Shown here: in pieces, positions 53,660-62,379 of the stretch
Numbering within the stretch: the stretch's first letter is position 1
Layout: every line of letters starts with the position of its first letter
Source: Candidatus Alcyoniella australis
GTDB taxonomy: Bacteria > Lernaellota > Lernaellaia > JAVCCG01 > Alcyoniellaceae
NCBI GenBank assembly: GCA_030765605.1
Contig: JAVCCG010000107.1
Span: 20,380-84,379 of the forward strand
Length of the DNA: 64,000 bases
Direction of reading: 5' to 3'
Made by a program: the position numbers and the translations under genes
Notes under the pieces: model-generated
What the model was told of the DNA's origin: nothing
Databases searched by the model: none
The model's input: the letters and a program-made list of their open reading frames with translations, nothing else

Positions 53660-54256
53660 TCAGGGCAAAGTGGAGAACGCTCGCTGGCTGACCTGCCGCA
53701 CGTAGGGCTCGTAGGGCGACAGCGCAAAAATCCAGGTCTGGGCCGTGGTCTCCCGATCGACTCCCACGCGCAGGTCGACCACCCGGTCGTCCCACCACCA
53801 TATAACCTCGCCCGAGGGCACTTCGACCAACTCGAAACGTGCGCCCACGGTAATCGAGGCGTATTGCACTAAAAACGTCTTCTTCCAAACCGTCACGGTG
53901 GTGAACAACACCGCGTCGGTGCCGAAGATCTCGTAGAGGTCCTGCATGTCCAGCAAGTGCAGATCCTCGGCCACGTACATGCCTTCGTCCTGCATCAGCT
54001 GGTCCACCGTGCCCGAGGAGAGCACGTTGTAGCCGCGGTCGCGCAGCTCCTGCTCGACGATCGGCCGGAACGCCTCGGGCGCGTCCATATCGGCCGTGGC
54101 GTTGAACGGCGGCAGCACGGCCACGCTGAGCATGCGAAAGGGGTCGAAGTCCGGGGACGTGTAATGCTTCTGCGCACTGCTGCACGCGATCAAGGCCAAG
54201 GCGCAGAGCATAATCAGCAGTAAAACGGCCGCGCGGCCGTAATTTAATACACGCAT
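53660..54256 (-). CDS. GNA1162 / DUF799-family lipoprotein
   Basis: A 198-residue lipoprotein with lipobox LIAC at Cys25. It contains SVAVLPPFNATADMDAPE and RDRGYNVLSSGTVDQLMQD, which match GNA1162/DUF799 proteins (a Neisseria vaccine candidate with a TolB-N-terminal-like fold). In Neisseria this protein is co-transcribed with a CsgG homologue and a DUF4810 lipoprotein. The same pairing here, with the PEGA protein third, suggests a conserved outer-membrane complex. It overlaps the upstream FlgT-like gene by 13 bases. Confidence 0.8.
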   Translation of the reverse strand: MRVLNYGRAAVLLLIMLCALALIACSSAQKHYTSPDFDPFRMLSVAVLPPFNATADMDAPEAFRPIVEQELRDRGYNVLSSGTVDQLMQDEGMYVAEDLHLLDMQDLYEIFGTDAVLFTTVTVWKKTFLVQYASITVGARFELVEVPSGEVIWWWDDRVVDLRVGVDRETTAQTWIFALSPYEPYVRQVSQRAFSTLP

Positions 54257-55371
54257 TTGATCACGACCCGCTCGCCCTGGACGCCCTGGAGACTGATGCG
54301 AAAATGCGGCATCACCGCTTTGTCCAGAGCCGCGCCGAGCATGCTCGCGCTCAGGTCGCCCTCAAGGGCCACGCCCATCCGGCGGCCGGTGACCGCGTGG
54401 GCCAGGCTCACCGACTCGACCCCCGGCACCTCGCTCAACGCCTGGGCCAGATCCACGTAATCGTCGTGGTGCCGAATGCCCAACACCTCGATCAGCACCG
54501 AACCTCCGCCCTGTGCCGCGGCCTTTTGCTGATCGTTGACCACGCGCTCGACCAGTGCGCGGCCCACCAGCTCCATACGCTGGGCGCAGCTCCCCTCGAT
54601 CCCGCCGGTCTCGACGGAAATCGCTGAAATAACTCGGCATGTTGGAGCATGGACAAAGCGCACCTGTACCTCCTTAGTACAGGAGACACCCTCGGAGTCG
54701 GCAATGTTCCCCGAGCCCAGGCCCAGCAACAGGTAGCTGGCGCCCAGGGCGCGCGCCACCGAACAGAAGGTGCCCAGTTCGCCGCGCAGGGCCTGGTCCA
54801 GGGCCGAGGACTGCAACGCCCGCCCCTGAATCTCGCGGTCGAGCACCGCGTATCCGCGCCCCGCGAAATCGTTCTCCATCGGCCCTTGCAGCTCCCACAA
54901 CTGTGGCATCCCACCCGTCGAGCGTTGGACCATCAGCAGCAGCAACGGCCCGGGCTTGGACAGATCCTGGGCAGCGGTCGGCCGGGCCGATTTGCCTGCC
55001 AGCTCCTCGTCCAGGGCCACTCGTAGGGCGACCATCTTTACCTCGCAGACCACCCGCACCGCGTAGCCCTCGCCCTGTACTCCCTCGTCGAGCACCTCGA
55101 ACATCGCGATCCAATGATCGGGGTCCGCGCTGACAAAGCGTCGAATGTGCGCCTTTTTGGCCTCGAACATCTCCTGGGGCAATACTGACTCGACTGCGCC
55201 CATCAGCGCGTCGATCTTGGCCAGCAGCGTGGAGCGCTCCTGGGCCGCTGCAGTGTTGCCCGCCGTGATCGTCTGGGTCGCACTGCCCTGGAAACGCTCG
55301 GCCAACGCGGGCTGGACCAGGATCAGCAATAATGCCGCCGCAATCAGAGCGCTTGTGTGGAGACGACGCAT
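54244..55371 (-). CDS. Exported FlgT-N-like protein of unknown function
   Basis: A 375-residue exported protein: signal peptide ending LVQPALAER. A domain recalling the N-terminal domain of flagellar assembly protein T follows (GSATQTITAGNTAAAQERS, VLPQEMFEAKKAHIRRFV, GYAVRVVCEVKM). Two further alpha/beta repeats come after, one with LLLGLGSG and one with LALGIRHHDDYVDLAQALSEV-type sequence. ATG 55371 (MRRLHTS) lies inside the hflX 3' end (28-base overlap), with GAAGGG just upstream; the longer frame reaching 55986 is a shadow of hflX. With CsgG and GNA1162 downstream it may help build an outer-membrane ring. The domain call is tentative. Confidence 0.65.
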   Translation of the reverse strand: MRRLHTSALIAAALLLILVQPALAERFQGSATQTITAGNTAAAQERSTLLAKIDALMGAVESVLPQEMFEAKKAHIRRFVSADPDHWIAMFEVLDEGVQGEGYAVRVVCEVKMVALRVALDEELAGKSARPTAAQDLSKPGPLLLLMVQRSTGGMPQLWELQGPMENDFAGRGYAVLDREIQGRALQSSALDQALRGELGTFCSVARALGASYLLLGLGSGNIADSEGVSCTKEVQVRFVHAPTCRVISAISVETGGIEGSCAQRMELVGRALVERVVNDQQKAAAQGGGSVLIEVLGIRHHDDYVDLAQALSEVPGVESVSLAHAVTGRRMGVALEGDLSASMLGAALDKAVMPHFRISLQGVQGERVVIKCVY

Positions 55372-56642
55372 AGCCCTTCCGTGTACTCGCTGCGCAGTTT
55401 CTCGAGCTGAGTATAGCCGATCAGCACCGTGGCTCGCATGCCCTCCGCGAGCTGCTCGACCTGCTCGACCTCCGCCCGGACCTGCAATTGCTCGATCAGC
55501 CCGCCGCTGCTCTGGTCGATATCGAGCAGCGCACGCAGGATCGGGTTGCCCAGGGCGCGGGCCAGTTCGAGCTCGAGCCGCTCCCAGTTCTCGCCGCTGA
55601 CAGAGCTGACGCCGATTCTGTATTCCATCCCGCGGATCTCGCGCAACAGCTCGACCCGCGCCCGATCGTCGAGGCGGTCGAGCTTGTTGAACACGGTCAT
55701 TCGCGGCTTTTGCGCCGCCTCGAGCTGCTCGAGCACCCGCTCCACGGCCAAGGCCTGATCCGCGCGCGCCGGGTCGGCGGCGTCGATCACATGCAGCAGC
55801 AGGTCGGCCTCGCGCACCTGCTCGAGGGTCGCCTGGAACGCCTCGATCAGCTGGTGCGGCAGGTCGCGGATAAAGCCCACCGTATCCGAGAGCATCACCG
55901 GCGTTTTGCCCGGCAGCATTGCCTGGCGCAAGGCCGGATCGAGAGTGGCGAACAGCATGTCCGCGCAGGCCAGATCCGAGGCGCACCAGCGGTTGATCAG
56001 CGTGGACTTGCCCGCGTTGGTGTAGCCCACCACGGCCACCACCGGCACATCGCGCCGACGGCGGCCCTGGCGCTGGGTCTCGCGCGTGCGCCGCACGTGC
56101 TCCAGCCTGCGCTTGATCAGCGCCATCCGCCGACGGATCAAACGCCGATCGGTTTCGAGCACGGTCTCGCCCGGGCCGCGGGTGCCGATGCCGCCGCCCA
56201 GCCGGCTGAGCTGCGCTCCGCGCCCCACCAGTCGCGGCAAACGGTAGGCGTGCTGCGCCAGCTCGACCTGGAGTTTGCCCTCCAGGGTGCTGGCGCGCAG
56301 GGCGAAGATGTCGAGAATCAGTCCGCTGCGGTCGATCACCCGCGCCTCGAGCATCCGCTCCAGGTTGCGGGTCTGGGTGCCGCTAAGCTCGGCGTTGATC
56401 ACCACCAGCGCGGCTTCGGTCCGCTGCACCACCTCGGCCAGGCGTTCGATCTGCCCCTTGCCCAACAGCGTGGCCGAGATCGGCCTGCGCAAACGGATAT
56501 CGACCGCTTCGAGCACCTGGCCGCCCGCCGCTTGCAGCAGGCCTCCGAGCTCCTCGAGGTCGCGCCTGGCCGCCTCGGGATCGTATCCGGCCGGGGAAAC
56601 GCCGACGCAGACCGCCTGCTGGGCGGACGCCTGTTCAATCAT
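55344..56642 (-). CDS. hflX: Ribosome-associated GTPase HflX
   Basis: A 432-residue GTPase that binds the 50S subunit and splits stalled ribosomes. It has an N-terminal HflX domain (LLGKGQIERLAEVV, NLERMLEARVIDRSGLILDIFA, LSRLGGGIGTRGPGET), then a G domain with VGYTNAGKSTL (G1), DTVGFI (G3), NKLD (G4) and SVSGE (G5). It lies 31 bases after hfq, the usual hfq-hflX order. The four envelope genes that follow are in the same transcription direction and overlap. Confidence 0.95.
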   Translation of the reverse strand: MIEQASAQQAVCVGVSPAGYDPEAARRDLEELGGLLQAAGGQVLEAVDIRLRRPISATLLGKGQIERLAEVVQRTEAALVVINAELSGTQTRNLERMLEARVIDRSGLILDIFALRASTLEGKLQVELAQHAYRLPRLVGRGAQLSRLGGGIGTRGPGETVLETDRRLIRRRMALIKRRLEHVRRTRETQRQGRRRRDVPVVAVVGYTNAGKSTLINRWCASDLACADMLFATLDPALRQAMLPGKTPVMLSDTVGFIRDLPHQLIEAFQATLEQVREADLLLHVIDAADPARADQALAVERVLEQLEAAQKPRMTVFNKLDRLDDRARVELLREIRGMEYRIGVSSVSGENWERLELELARALGNPILRALLDIDQSSGGLIEQLQVRAEVEQVEQLAEGMRATVLIGYTQLEKLRSEYTEGLCVVSTQAL

Positions 56643-56673
56643 GATTGAATGCAGCCTGGAACGGGGGTTCTGA

Positions 56674-56925
56674 TCAGTCCCTGCTGTCCCGTTGTTGGTC
56701 AGGGCCGAAGTTGCTGAGCTTGGCGCCCTGGCCCAGTTGGATGTGTGCGATGGCGTGTTTATAGATCAGATACAGGCCCTCGTCCTCGAGCACGATGGAG
56801 AAATTATCGAAACTCCTGATCGTCCCCTTCAACTCTTTGCCGGTGATGGTCTCGAGGACCACCGGCGTATGTTCCTTGCGAACCTGGTTGAGGAACTGAT
56901 CCTGCACGTTGATTTTAACTTTCAT
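56674..56925 (-). CDS. hfq: RNA chaperone Hfq
   Basis: An 83-residue Sm-like RNA chaperone. Residues follow Sm1 ([15 protein letters not shown], the [17 protein letters not shown] loop) and the Sm2 motif YKHAIAHI, typical of Hfq. It forms a ring that pairs small RNAs with mRNAs. The C-terminal tail is short and acidic/basic mixed. It is 6 bases from dnaE and 31 from hflX. Confidence 0.95.
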   Translation of the reverse strand: MKVKINVQDQFLNQVRKEHTPVVLETITGKELKGTIRSFDNFSIVLEDEGLYLIYKHAIAHIQLGQGAKLSNFGPDQQRDSRD

Positions 56926-56931
56926 CCCTTG

Positions 56932-59900
56932 TCACTCCCTTCGCCATACAGCATCTGACGTCATCAACTCAACACTATCATATCCCAAAAGCTTTTGCGC
57001 CTCGGTCACCAGTTCCTGGCAGGGCTTGATTTTCAGGTCGTCGGAGAAGCGAATCATGGCCTGTACGCCCTCGGGCAGCCTCAACCGCAAATAGCCCTCG
57101 GCCTGGCCGGGATGGCGCATACAAAGCAATCTGAGCTGTTCGAGCTGCTCGCGGGTCAGCCCCGAGCTGCTCAGCGAAAAGTGGACCTGCTTGAATAGTT
57201 GCTCAGCGGCTCGGCTGAGCTCGATCACCTCGGAGACCTTGATCGAGGTCCCCTTGTCGCCGACGTCGGCCTGCCCCTTGATCAGCAGCGGCAGCCCCGC
57301 GCCGAGCAGTTCCTCGCTGCGCTTATAGACGTCGGAGAAGACGAGCATCTCGCAGGTGCCGACCAGGTCCTCGAGCACGGTGATCGCCCAGCGCTCTCCG
57401 CGCTTGTTGACCCGCTGACGCACGCTGTTGACGATCCCGGCGATTCTGATTTCGCCTTTGGCGCGCAGCTCGCGCAGCGCCGCGGTATCGTGGGTGGCCA
57501 GCAGCTTGAGCAGCCGCTCGTGCTCCATCAACGGGTGGCCGGTGAGGTAGTAGCCCAGGGCTTCCTTCTCCTCGTCGAGCAGGGTCTTGTTCGACCAGGG
57601 TGGAACATCGTGAAGCAGCGTGGCATCGTTTTGTTCCGGCACCAATCCCGAGTCGCCCGCGAAAAGTCCCATCTGTCCGCGTTTGCGGTCCAGCTGCTCT
57701 TTGGACCCGGAGTCCAGCGCGCGATCGACCCCCTCGAGCAGCCGCGCGCGGTGGATCTGCGTAAAGTCGAAAGCTCCGCCCTTGACCAGGCTCTCGACCA
57801 CCCGGCGGTTGACCCGCCCCAGGTCGACCTCGCGGCAGAATTGGAACAATCCCTTGAAGACCTCCAGCCGCTCGCGCGCCTCGATCACCGCCTCCACTGC
57901 GCCGCGCCCCACGTTCTTCACCGCGGCCAGGCCAAAGCGGATCTCGCCCACGGCGGTAACGCTGAAGTCCTCGAACGACTCGTTGACGTCGGGCCCGAGC
58001 ACGGTCAGTCCCATGTCGCTGCGGCACTCCATAATCCGCTGCAGGATCTTGTCCGAATCGCCGGCCTCCATGGTCATCAGTGCGGCCATGAACTGCGCCG
58101 GATAGTGCGCTTTGAGATAGGCAGTCTGAAAGGCGAGTATCGCGTAGGCCGCCGAATGGCTCTTGTTGAACCCGTATTCCGCGAAGCGCTCCATCAACTC
58201 CCAGACCTCGGTGGCCTGCTGCACGCCGATGCCTTTGCTCTTGGCGCCGGAGATGAACTTCTCGCGATACGAGATCATCTTGTCCATCTTCTTCTTGGAC
58301 ATCGCGCGCCGCAGCAGGTCGGCGTCTCCCAGGCTCAGCCCGCCGATCATGCTCGCCAGGCGCATCACCTGCTCCTGGTAGATCATGATCCCGTGGGTCT
58401 CGGAGAGCACCTCTTCCATCTCGGGCACGATGTAATGCGGCTTCTCCAAACCGTGCTTCTGGCGGATGAACTGGTCGATCATCTGCATCGGGCCGGGGCG
58501 GTAGAGCGCGATCAAGGCAATGATGTCCTCGATCGAGGATGGCTTGAACTTGATCAGCAGGTCTTTCATCCCGCTGGACTCGAGCTGGAACACGCCGGAT
58601 GTCCGCGCCTGGCACAGCAGCTCGAAGGCCTTGGCATCATCGAGCTCAACGCGGCTCAGGTCGATCTCGATCCCCTTGGAGCGAAGGTTCTTCAGCGCCA
58701 GGTCGATCACGGTCAGGGTCTTGAGCCCGAGGAAGTCGAACTTGACCAGCCCGACTTTCTCTACGTCGTCCTTGTCGAACTGGGTGACTACCTCGCCGCG
58801 CTGGTCGCACATCAGCGGCAGCAGGTCGATCAGCGGCTCGTTGGAGATCACCACGCCCGCGGCGTGGGTCGAGGCGTGGCGCGTCAATCCCTCGAGGCTG
58901 CGGCCGTACTCCATCAGCTCGGCGACCCACGACTTCTCGGCGACCGCGTCGCGCAGCTTGGGCTCGGACTCGACGGCCCGATCCAACGTGATGCCCAGCT
59001 CGTCGGGCACCAGCTTGGCGATCACGTCTACGTCGCTGTAGGGGATGCCCATCGCCCGGCCCACGTCGCGGATTACCGCCTTGGCGCCCAGGGTGCCGAA
59101 GGTGGCAATCTGCGCCACCTTATCCGCGCCGTAATGCTCGGACACGTAGCGGATCACCTCGTCGCGGCCGTGGGCGCAGAAGTCGATGTCCATGTCCGGG
59201 TTGTCCTGGCGCTCGGGATTGAGGAAGCGCTCGAAGAACAGCCCGAAACGGATCGGGTCGATGTCGGTGATGCGCATCGCCCACGAGACCAGGCTGCCGG
59301 CCGCGGAGCCGCGTCCGGGTCCCACCGGGATCTCGCGCGAGCGGGCGTAGCGGATGAAGTCCTGGACCACCAGGAAGTAGTCGGCGAAGCCCTTGTCCTT
59401 GATCAGCTTCATCTCTTCGGCCAGGCGTCGTTGGTACTCCGCGCGCGTCTCGTCGTCGAGCCCGCCCTGGGCCTGGCGTTCGATCTCCGAGAGCCGCTGC
59501 TCGAGCCCCTGATGGCAGTAACGTTCAAAGACCTTGACGCTTGGCTCGCCGTTTTCCGCCTTGAACTTGGGGAAGATCGGGTTGCCGAACTGCATCTCAA
59601 CGTTGCAGCGCTCGGCGATCTGCACGGTGTTGCGGATCGCCTCGGGCGTGTCGGAGAAAGCCTTGATCATCTCCTGCGGACTCTTGACGTAGAACTCGGG
59701 CGTCGAGAGCCGCATGCGGTCCTCGTCCTGCATGGTCTTGCCGGTCTGTACGCACAACAGCACGTCGTGATGCCGCGCGTGCTCGCGCCGCAGGTAGTGG
59801 CAGTCGTTGGTCGCCACCAGCGGCAGCTCCAGCTCGCCGGCAATTTTGATCAGCTCGGCGTTGGCCTGCTCCTGCTCGGGGATGCCGTTGTGCATCAGCT

Positions 59901-60426
59901 CGATGTAGAACGAGTCGGGGAAGGTCTGCTTATAGAAGTCGGCCGCCGCGCGCGCGGCCTCGAACTGGTCGGCAAGGATCAGCGACGAGATCTCGCCCTT
60001 GAGACAGGCCGAGAGGCAGATCAGGCCCTTGCTGTGCTGCGCGAGCAGCTCCTTGTCCATCCGCGGCTTGTAGTAGAAGCCCTCGAGGTAGGCCTTGCTC
60101 ACCAGGCGGCACAGGTTGCGGTAGCCCTCGGAGTTCTGGGCCAAGAGCACGATGTGGTAGGCGCTCTCCGAGCCGCGTCCGGCCTGGCGCTCGAAACGAC
60201 TGCGCGGCGCGATGTAGCCCTCGCAGCCGATGATCGGCTTGATCCCCGCGTCGATCATCGTCTGGTAGAACTGCACCACTCCGTGCATCACGCCGTGGTC
60301 GGTGATCGCGCAGGCGCGCGATCCTTGCTCGTTGAGCAGTGCTGCTAACTTATCGAACTTGATCGCACCGTCGAGCAATGAGTATTGGCTGTGCAGGTGC
60401 AGGTGGACGAACTCGTTGTGCGGCAT
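56932..60426 (-). CDS. dnaE: DNA polymerase III alpha subunit
   Basis: A 1164-residue replicative polymerase. The N-terminal PHP domain begins HLHLHSQYSLLDG; the polymerase core has SAAGSLVSWA and PDMDIDFC (catalytic Asp pair) and KKKMDKM. A C-terminal OB domain (RIAGIVNSVRQRVNKRGERW) follows. This is the DnaE1 type, without a proofreading exonuclease domain. ATG 60426 is chosen because GAGGA lies 5 bases upstream; the preceding GTG is an alternative. It heads the dnaE-hfq-hflX block. Confidence 0.97.
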   Translation of the reverse strand: MPHNEFVHLHLHSQYSLLDGAIKFDKLAALLNEQGSRACAITDHGVMHGVVQFYQTMIDAGIKPIIGCEGYIAPRSRFERQAGRGSESAYHIVLLAQNSEGYRNLCRLVSKAYLEGFYYKPRMDKELLAQHSKGLICLSACLKGEISSLILADQFEAARAAADFYKQTFPDSFYIELMHNGIPEQEQANAELIKIAGELELPLVATNDCHYLRREHARHHDVLLCVQTGKTMQDEDRMRLSTPEFYVKSPQEMIKAFSDTPEAIRNTVQIAERCNVEMQFGNPIFPKFKAENGEPSVKVFERYCHQGLEQRLSEIERQAQGGLDDETRAEYQRRLAEEMKLIKDKGFADYFLVVQDFIRYARSREIPVGPGRGSAAGSLVSWAMRITDIDPIRFGLFFERFLNPERQDNPDMDIDFCAHGRDEVIRYVSEHYGADKVAQIATFGTLGAKAVIRDVGRAMGIPYSDVDVIAKLVPDELGITLDRAVESEPKLRDAVAEKSWVAELMEYGRSLEGLTRHASTHAAGVVISNEPLIDLLPLMCDQRGEVVTQFDKDDVEKVGLVKFDFLGLKTLTVIDLALKNLRSKGIEIDLSRVELDDAKAFELLCQARTSGVFQLESSGMKDLLIKFKPSSIEDIIALIALYRPGPMQMIDQFIRQKHGLEKPHYIVPEMEEVLSETHGIMIYQEQVMRLASMIGGLSLGDADLLRRAMSKKKMDKMISYREKFISGAKSKGIGVQQATEVWELMERFAEYGFNKSHSAAYAILAFQTAYLKAHYPAQFMAALMTMEAGDSDKILQRIMECRSDMGLTVLGPDVNESFEDFSVTAVGEIRFGLAAVKNVGRGAVEAVIEARERLEVFKGLFQFCREVDLGRVNRRVVESLVKGGAFDFTQIHRARLLEGVDRALDSGSKEQLDRKRGQMGLFAGDSGLVPEQNDATLLHDVPPWSNKTLLDEEKEALGYYLTGHPLMEHERLLKLLATHDTAALRELRAKGEIRIAGIVNSVRQRVNKRGERWAITVLEDLVGTCEMLVFSDVYKRSEELLGAGLPLLIKGQADVGDKGTSIKVSEVIELSRAAEQLFKQVHFSLSSSGLTREQLEQLRLLCMRHPGQAEGYLRLRLPEGVQAMIRFSDDLKIKPCQELVTEAQKLLGYDSVELMTSDAVWRRE

Positions 60427-60506
60427 CACTTTCCTCGGCGGACTCGAAACGGATGCAGGTTAACGCGCCGCGCGCTCAATGGAAAGTGACCGCGGGGCTT
60501 GAGCTG

Positions 60507-60968
60507 TTATTCGATGCCGTTGGCCGCCACTAGGTAGCTGCGGCACATCTGGAAACAACCGGGCATGCCCGCCAACTCCAGACCGCGGTCCTCGTTGGAC
60601 CCCTTGAGAAAAACCGGATTGTAGATCAGGTCGCCGGTAAAGCCCGAGTTGCGAATGCAGGTCTCGTAGCAGTCCTCCGAATGGTCATAGCCGTTGGGCA
60701 AATCCTGTTGCATCTGCCGCAGCGCCGAGAAAAAGCCCTGCTGATAGTCGCGGAACGGCCGTTGCGACTTGCCCCAGCAGGTCTTCTCCGAAAGCTCCCT
60801 TGCCTTGGAACAACGACTGAGCTCCTCGGACTGGCGCTGCAAATGGCTGATGTAGGTCTCCTCGATGTTCTCCAACCGCTGGATCGGATCCTTTTCGCAG
60901 GCGCCGGCCATCAAAGAACATCCGATAATCACTACGATCGCGGCCCAGATAGTATGATTGTTTTTCAT
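60507..60968 (-). CDS. Lipoprotein with twin CX3C motifs, unknown function
   Basis: A 153-residue exported protein. Two possible lipidation sites are seen: Cys17 (VVIIGC) and Cys24 (LMAGAC). The mature part is short and helical with six Cys, including two CX3C motifs (CYETC and, about 38 residues later, CFQMC), which could form paired disulfides. I do not recognise a family. ATG 60968 shares one base with the stop of the GT9-like gene upstream (TGATG); a longer frame is a shadow. It is 80 bases upstream of dnaE, possibly in one transcript with it. Confidence 0.65.
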   Translation of the reverse strand: MKNNHTIWAAIVVIIGCSLMAGACEKDPIQRLENIEETYISHLQRQSEELSRCSKARELSEKTCWGKSQRPFRDYQQGFFSALRQMQQDLPNGYDHSEDCYETCIRNSGFTGDLIYNPVFLKGSNEDRGLELAGMPGCFQMCRSYLVAANGIE

Positions 60969-62374
60969 CACACCGCCCCAATCAATTGTTCCACCCTTAG
61001 AATCAAACTGCCGATGTCGTCGACTTCGGCGGGAAGCTCCACAAGATGCACGTTCGCCGGTCCTGCCGGTCTCCAGCGCCGTGGGAACGTCGGCCCGGGA
61101 AAGCCCTTGAACAGCGCGACCAGCTCCACTCCCAGGGCCGCTGCAACATGTTGAAATAACGAGTCGTACCCCAGGTAGCGGCGACTGAGCCCGATCAGAC
61201 CGGCGAAGCCTCCCATGTCGCCGTCCCAGCACAACAGGTTGATACCCGCTTGCACAGCGTCATCCCGGCCGATCCTCGCGGCAGCGAAGCCGCGCTTGGA
61301 GGCGCTGTTCAGCAGCCGGTCGGCATTGGCCGTCTCTTGCGGATCGACACCACGGTCGAGCAACACAGCCCGTCCCTGCTCGAGCATCCGCAACACCAGC
61401 AGTTGCTCGAACTCGGGACTGATCCGCTTGGCAGCGTTGCCCCCCACACCAAAACTTATGCTCACGCAGGGGCGCTTATTCAGCCCCGCCTGGTCAAAAA
61501 TACGCCGTGCTAATTTCTGTTGCTCCTCCTCCAGCGCCACGAACGGCTCCACGGTCGATCCGTGCTTCCCCCCGCCGATCCGATCGGCCAACCAGCCGCT
61601 GATCAGCTCGGAGAGGCTGCGCGGATCGAGCTGTTCGGCTGCGGAACCGTTGAAGAACAGGTAATCCCGATCCTGCTGACGCAACGGCAGCATTCCCAAC
61701 TGGCTGATGCGCGAGTCCGGATCTACCACGAGCAGCGATCCGCGGTCCCAATCGTCCACCGCGCGCACCGCGGCGATCCAGGCGCTGAAACGGTCAAGCA
61801 GGCCGCCGTGGCGCTCGTAGCGCAGCTCAAGCAGCTCGATCCGCGGATCGCCGCCGAACAACTGCTTAAGTCTGGCCGAGCCGATGATGGCGATCCGCGC
61901 CAAGGGGTAGCGTCGCTTGAGCACGCTGATCGCGGCGCTGGTCACGGCCACGTCCGCGCCCGGCGTGACCCGCGAGAGCACTGCGATTTGCTGATAATCA
62001 TCGGCGCTGGGTTCGGTCCGATTGCGGGCGATCTCAAACGAGCGCTGCAGCAGCTGCTGTTCGTCGCTGATCTCGAAACGCTCCAGCTCACGGTCGAGCT
62101 CCCGGCCTGCGGCCGATCGGCGACAGAGCTCAATCACCCGCGCAAAAATACGGTAGTAGACCAGCCGGTCCTGCAAAGCGAAAGAGTCGTTGAGCGGCTC
62201 GACCAGCGAGCGGAACAGCAGCGCGGTTGCGCCCGAGGCCACGTGAGGATCGCTGTCCAGGGCCGCGCCCGCGATCTGGTCGATCAATGAGAGGTCCGGC
62301 TCGCCAGTGCCGCGCAGGGTCTCCCAGAAGCGGACGCCTGCGCGCGCAAGTTCGCTTTCGCGGCTGGTCATCAT
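60968..62374 (-). CDS. GT9-like (heptosyltransferase-fold) protein, divergent
   Basis: A 468-residue protein. The last 330 residues recall a GT-B GT9 fold: VTPGADVAVTSAAISVLKRRYPLARIAIIGSARLKQLF (acceptor-side Rossmann), SISFGVGGNAAKRI, and a late GYDSLFQHVAAALGVELVALFKG. The latter resembles the donor motif (DSGPMHLAAAxG...) with the Gly-Pro-Met replaced by Leu-Phe-Gln. The N-terminal 140 residues are unplaced and helical. ATG 62374 is used; TTG 62377 and ATG 62371 are alternatives. The DSG donor site is degenerate, so transferase activity is uncertain. Confidence 0.6.
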   Translation of the reverse strand: MMTSRESELARAGVRFWETLRGTGEPDLSLIDQIAGAALDSDPHVASGATALLFRSLVEPLNDSFALQDRLVYYRIFARVIELCRRSAAGRELDRELERFEISDEQQLLQRSFEIARNRTEPSADDYQQIAVLSRVTPGADVAVTSAAISVLKRRYPLARIAIIGSARLKQLFGGDPRIELLELRYERHGGLLDRFSAWIAAVRAVDDWDRGSLLVVDPDSRISQLGMLPLRQQDRDYLFFNGSAAEQLDPRSLSELISGWLADRIGGGKHGSTVEPFVALEEEQQKLARRIFDQAGLNKRPCVSISFGVGGNAAKRISPEFEQLLVLRMLEQGRAVLLDRGVDPQETANADRLLNSASKRGFAAARIGRDDAVQAGINLLCWDGDMGGFAGLIGLSRRYLGYDSLFQHVAAALGVELVALFKGFPGPTFPRRWRPAGPANVHLVELPAEVDDIGSLILRVEQLIGAV

Positions 62375-62379
62375 CAAGC

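Noticed and set aside
54244..55986. A 580-residue frame spanning the FlgT-like gene and part of hflX
   Set aside because: Residues before MRRLHTS are an Arg/Ala-rich shadow of the hflX gene; a signal peptide starts exactly at 55371.
57199..60348. A 1049-codon plus-strand frame opposite dnaE
   Set aside because: Shadow of a conserved minus-strand gene; the translation is low-complexity Leu/Val/His/Asp.
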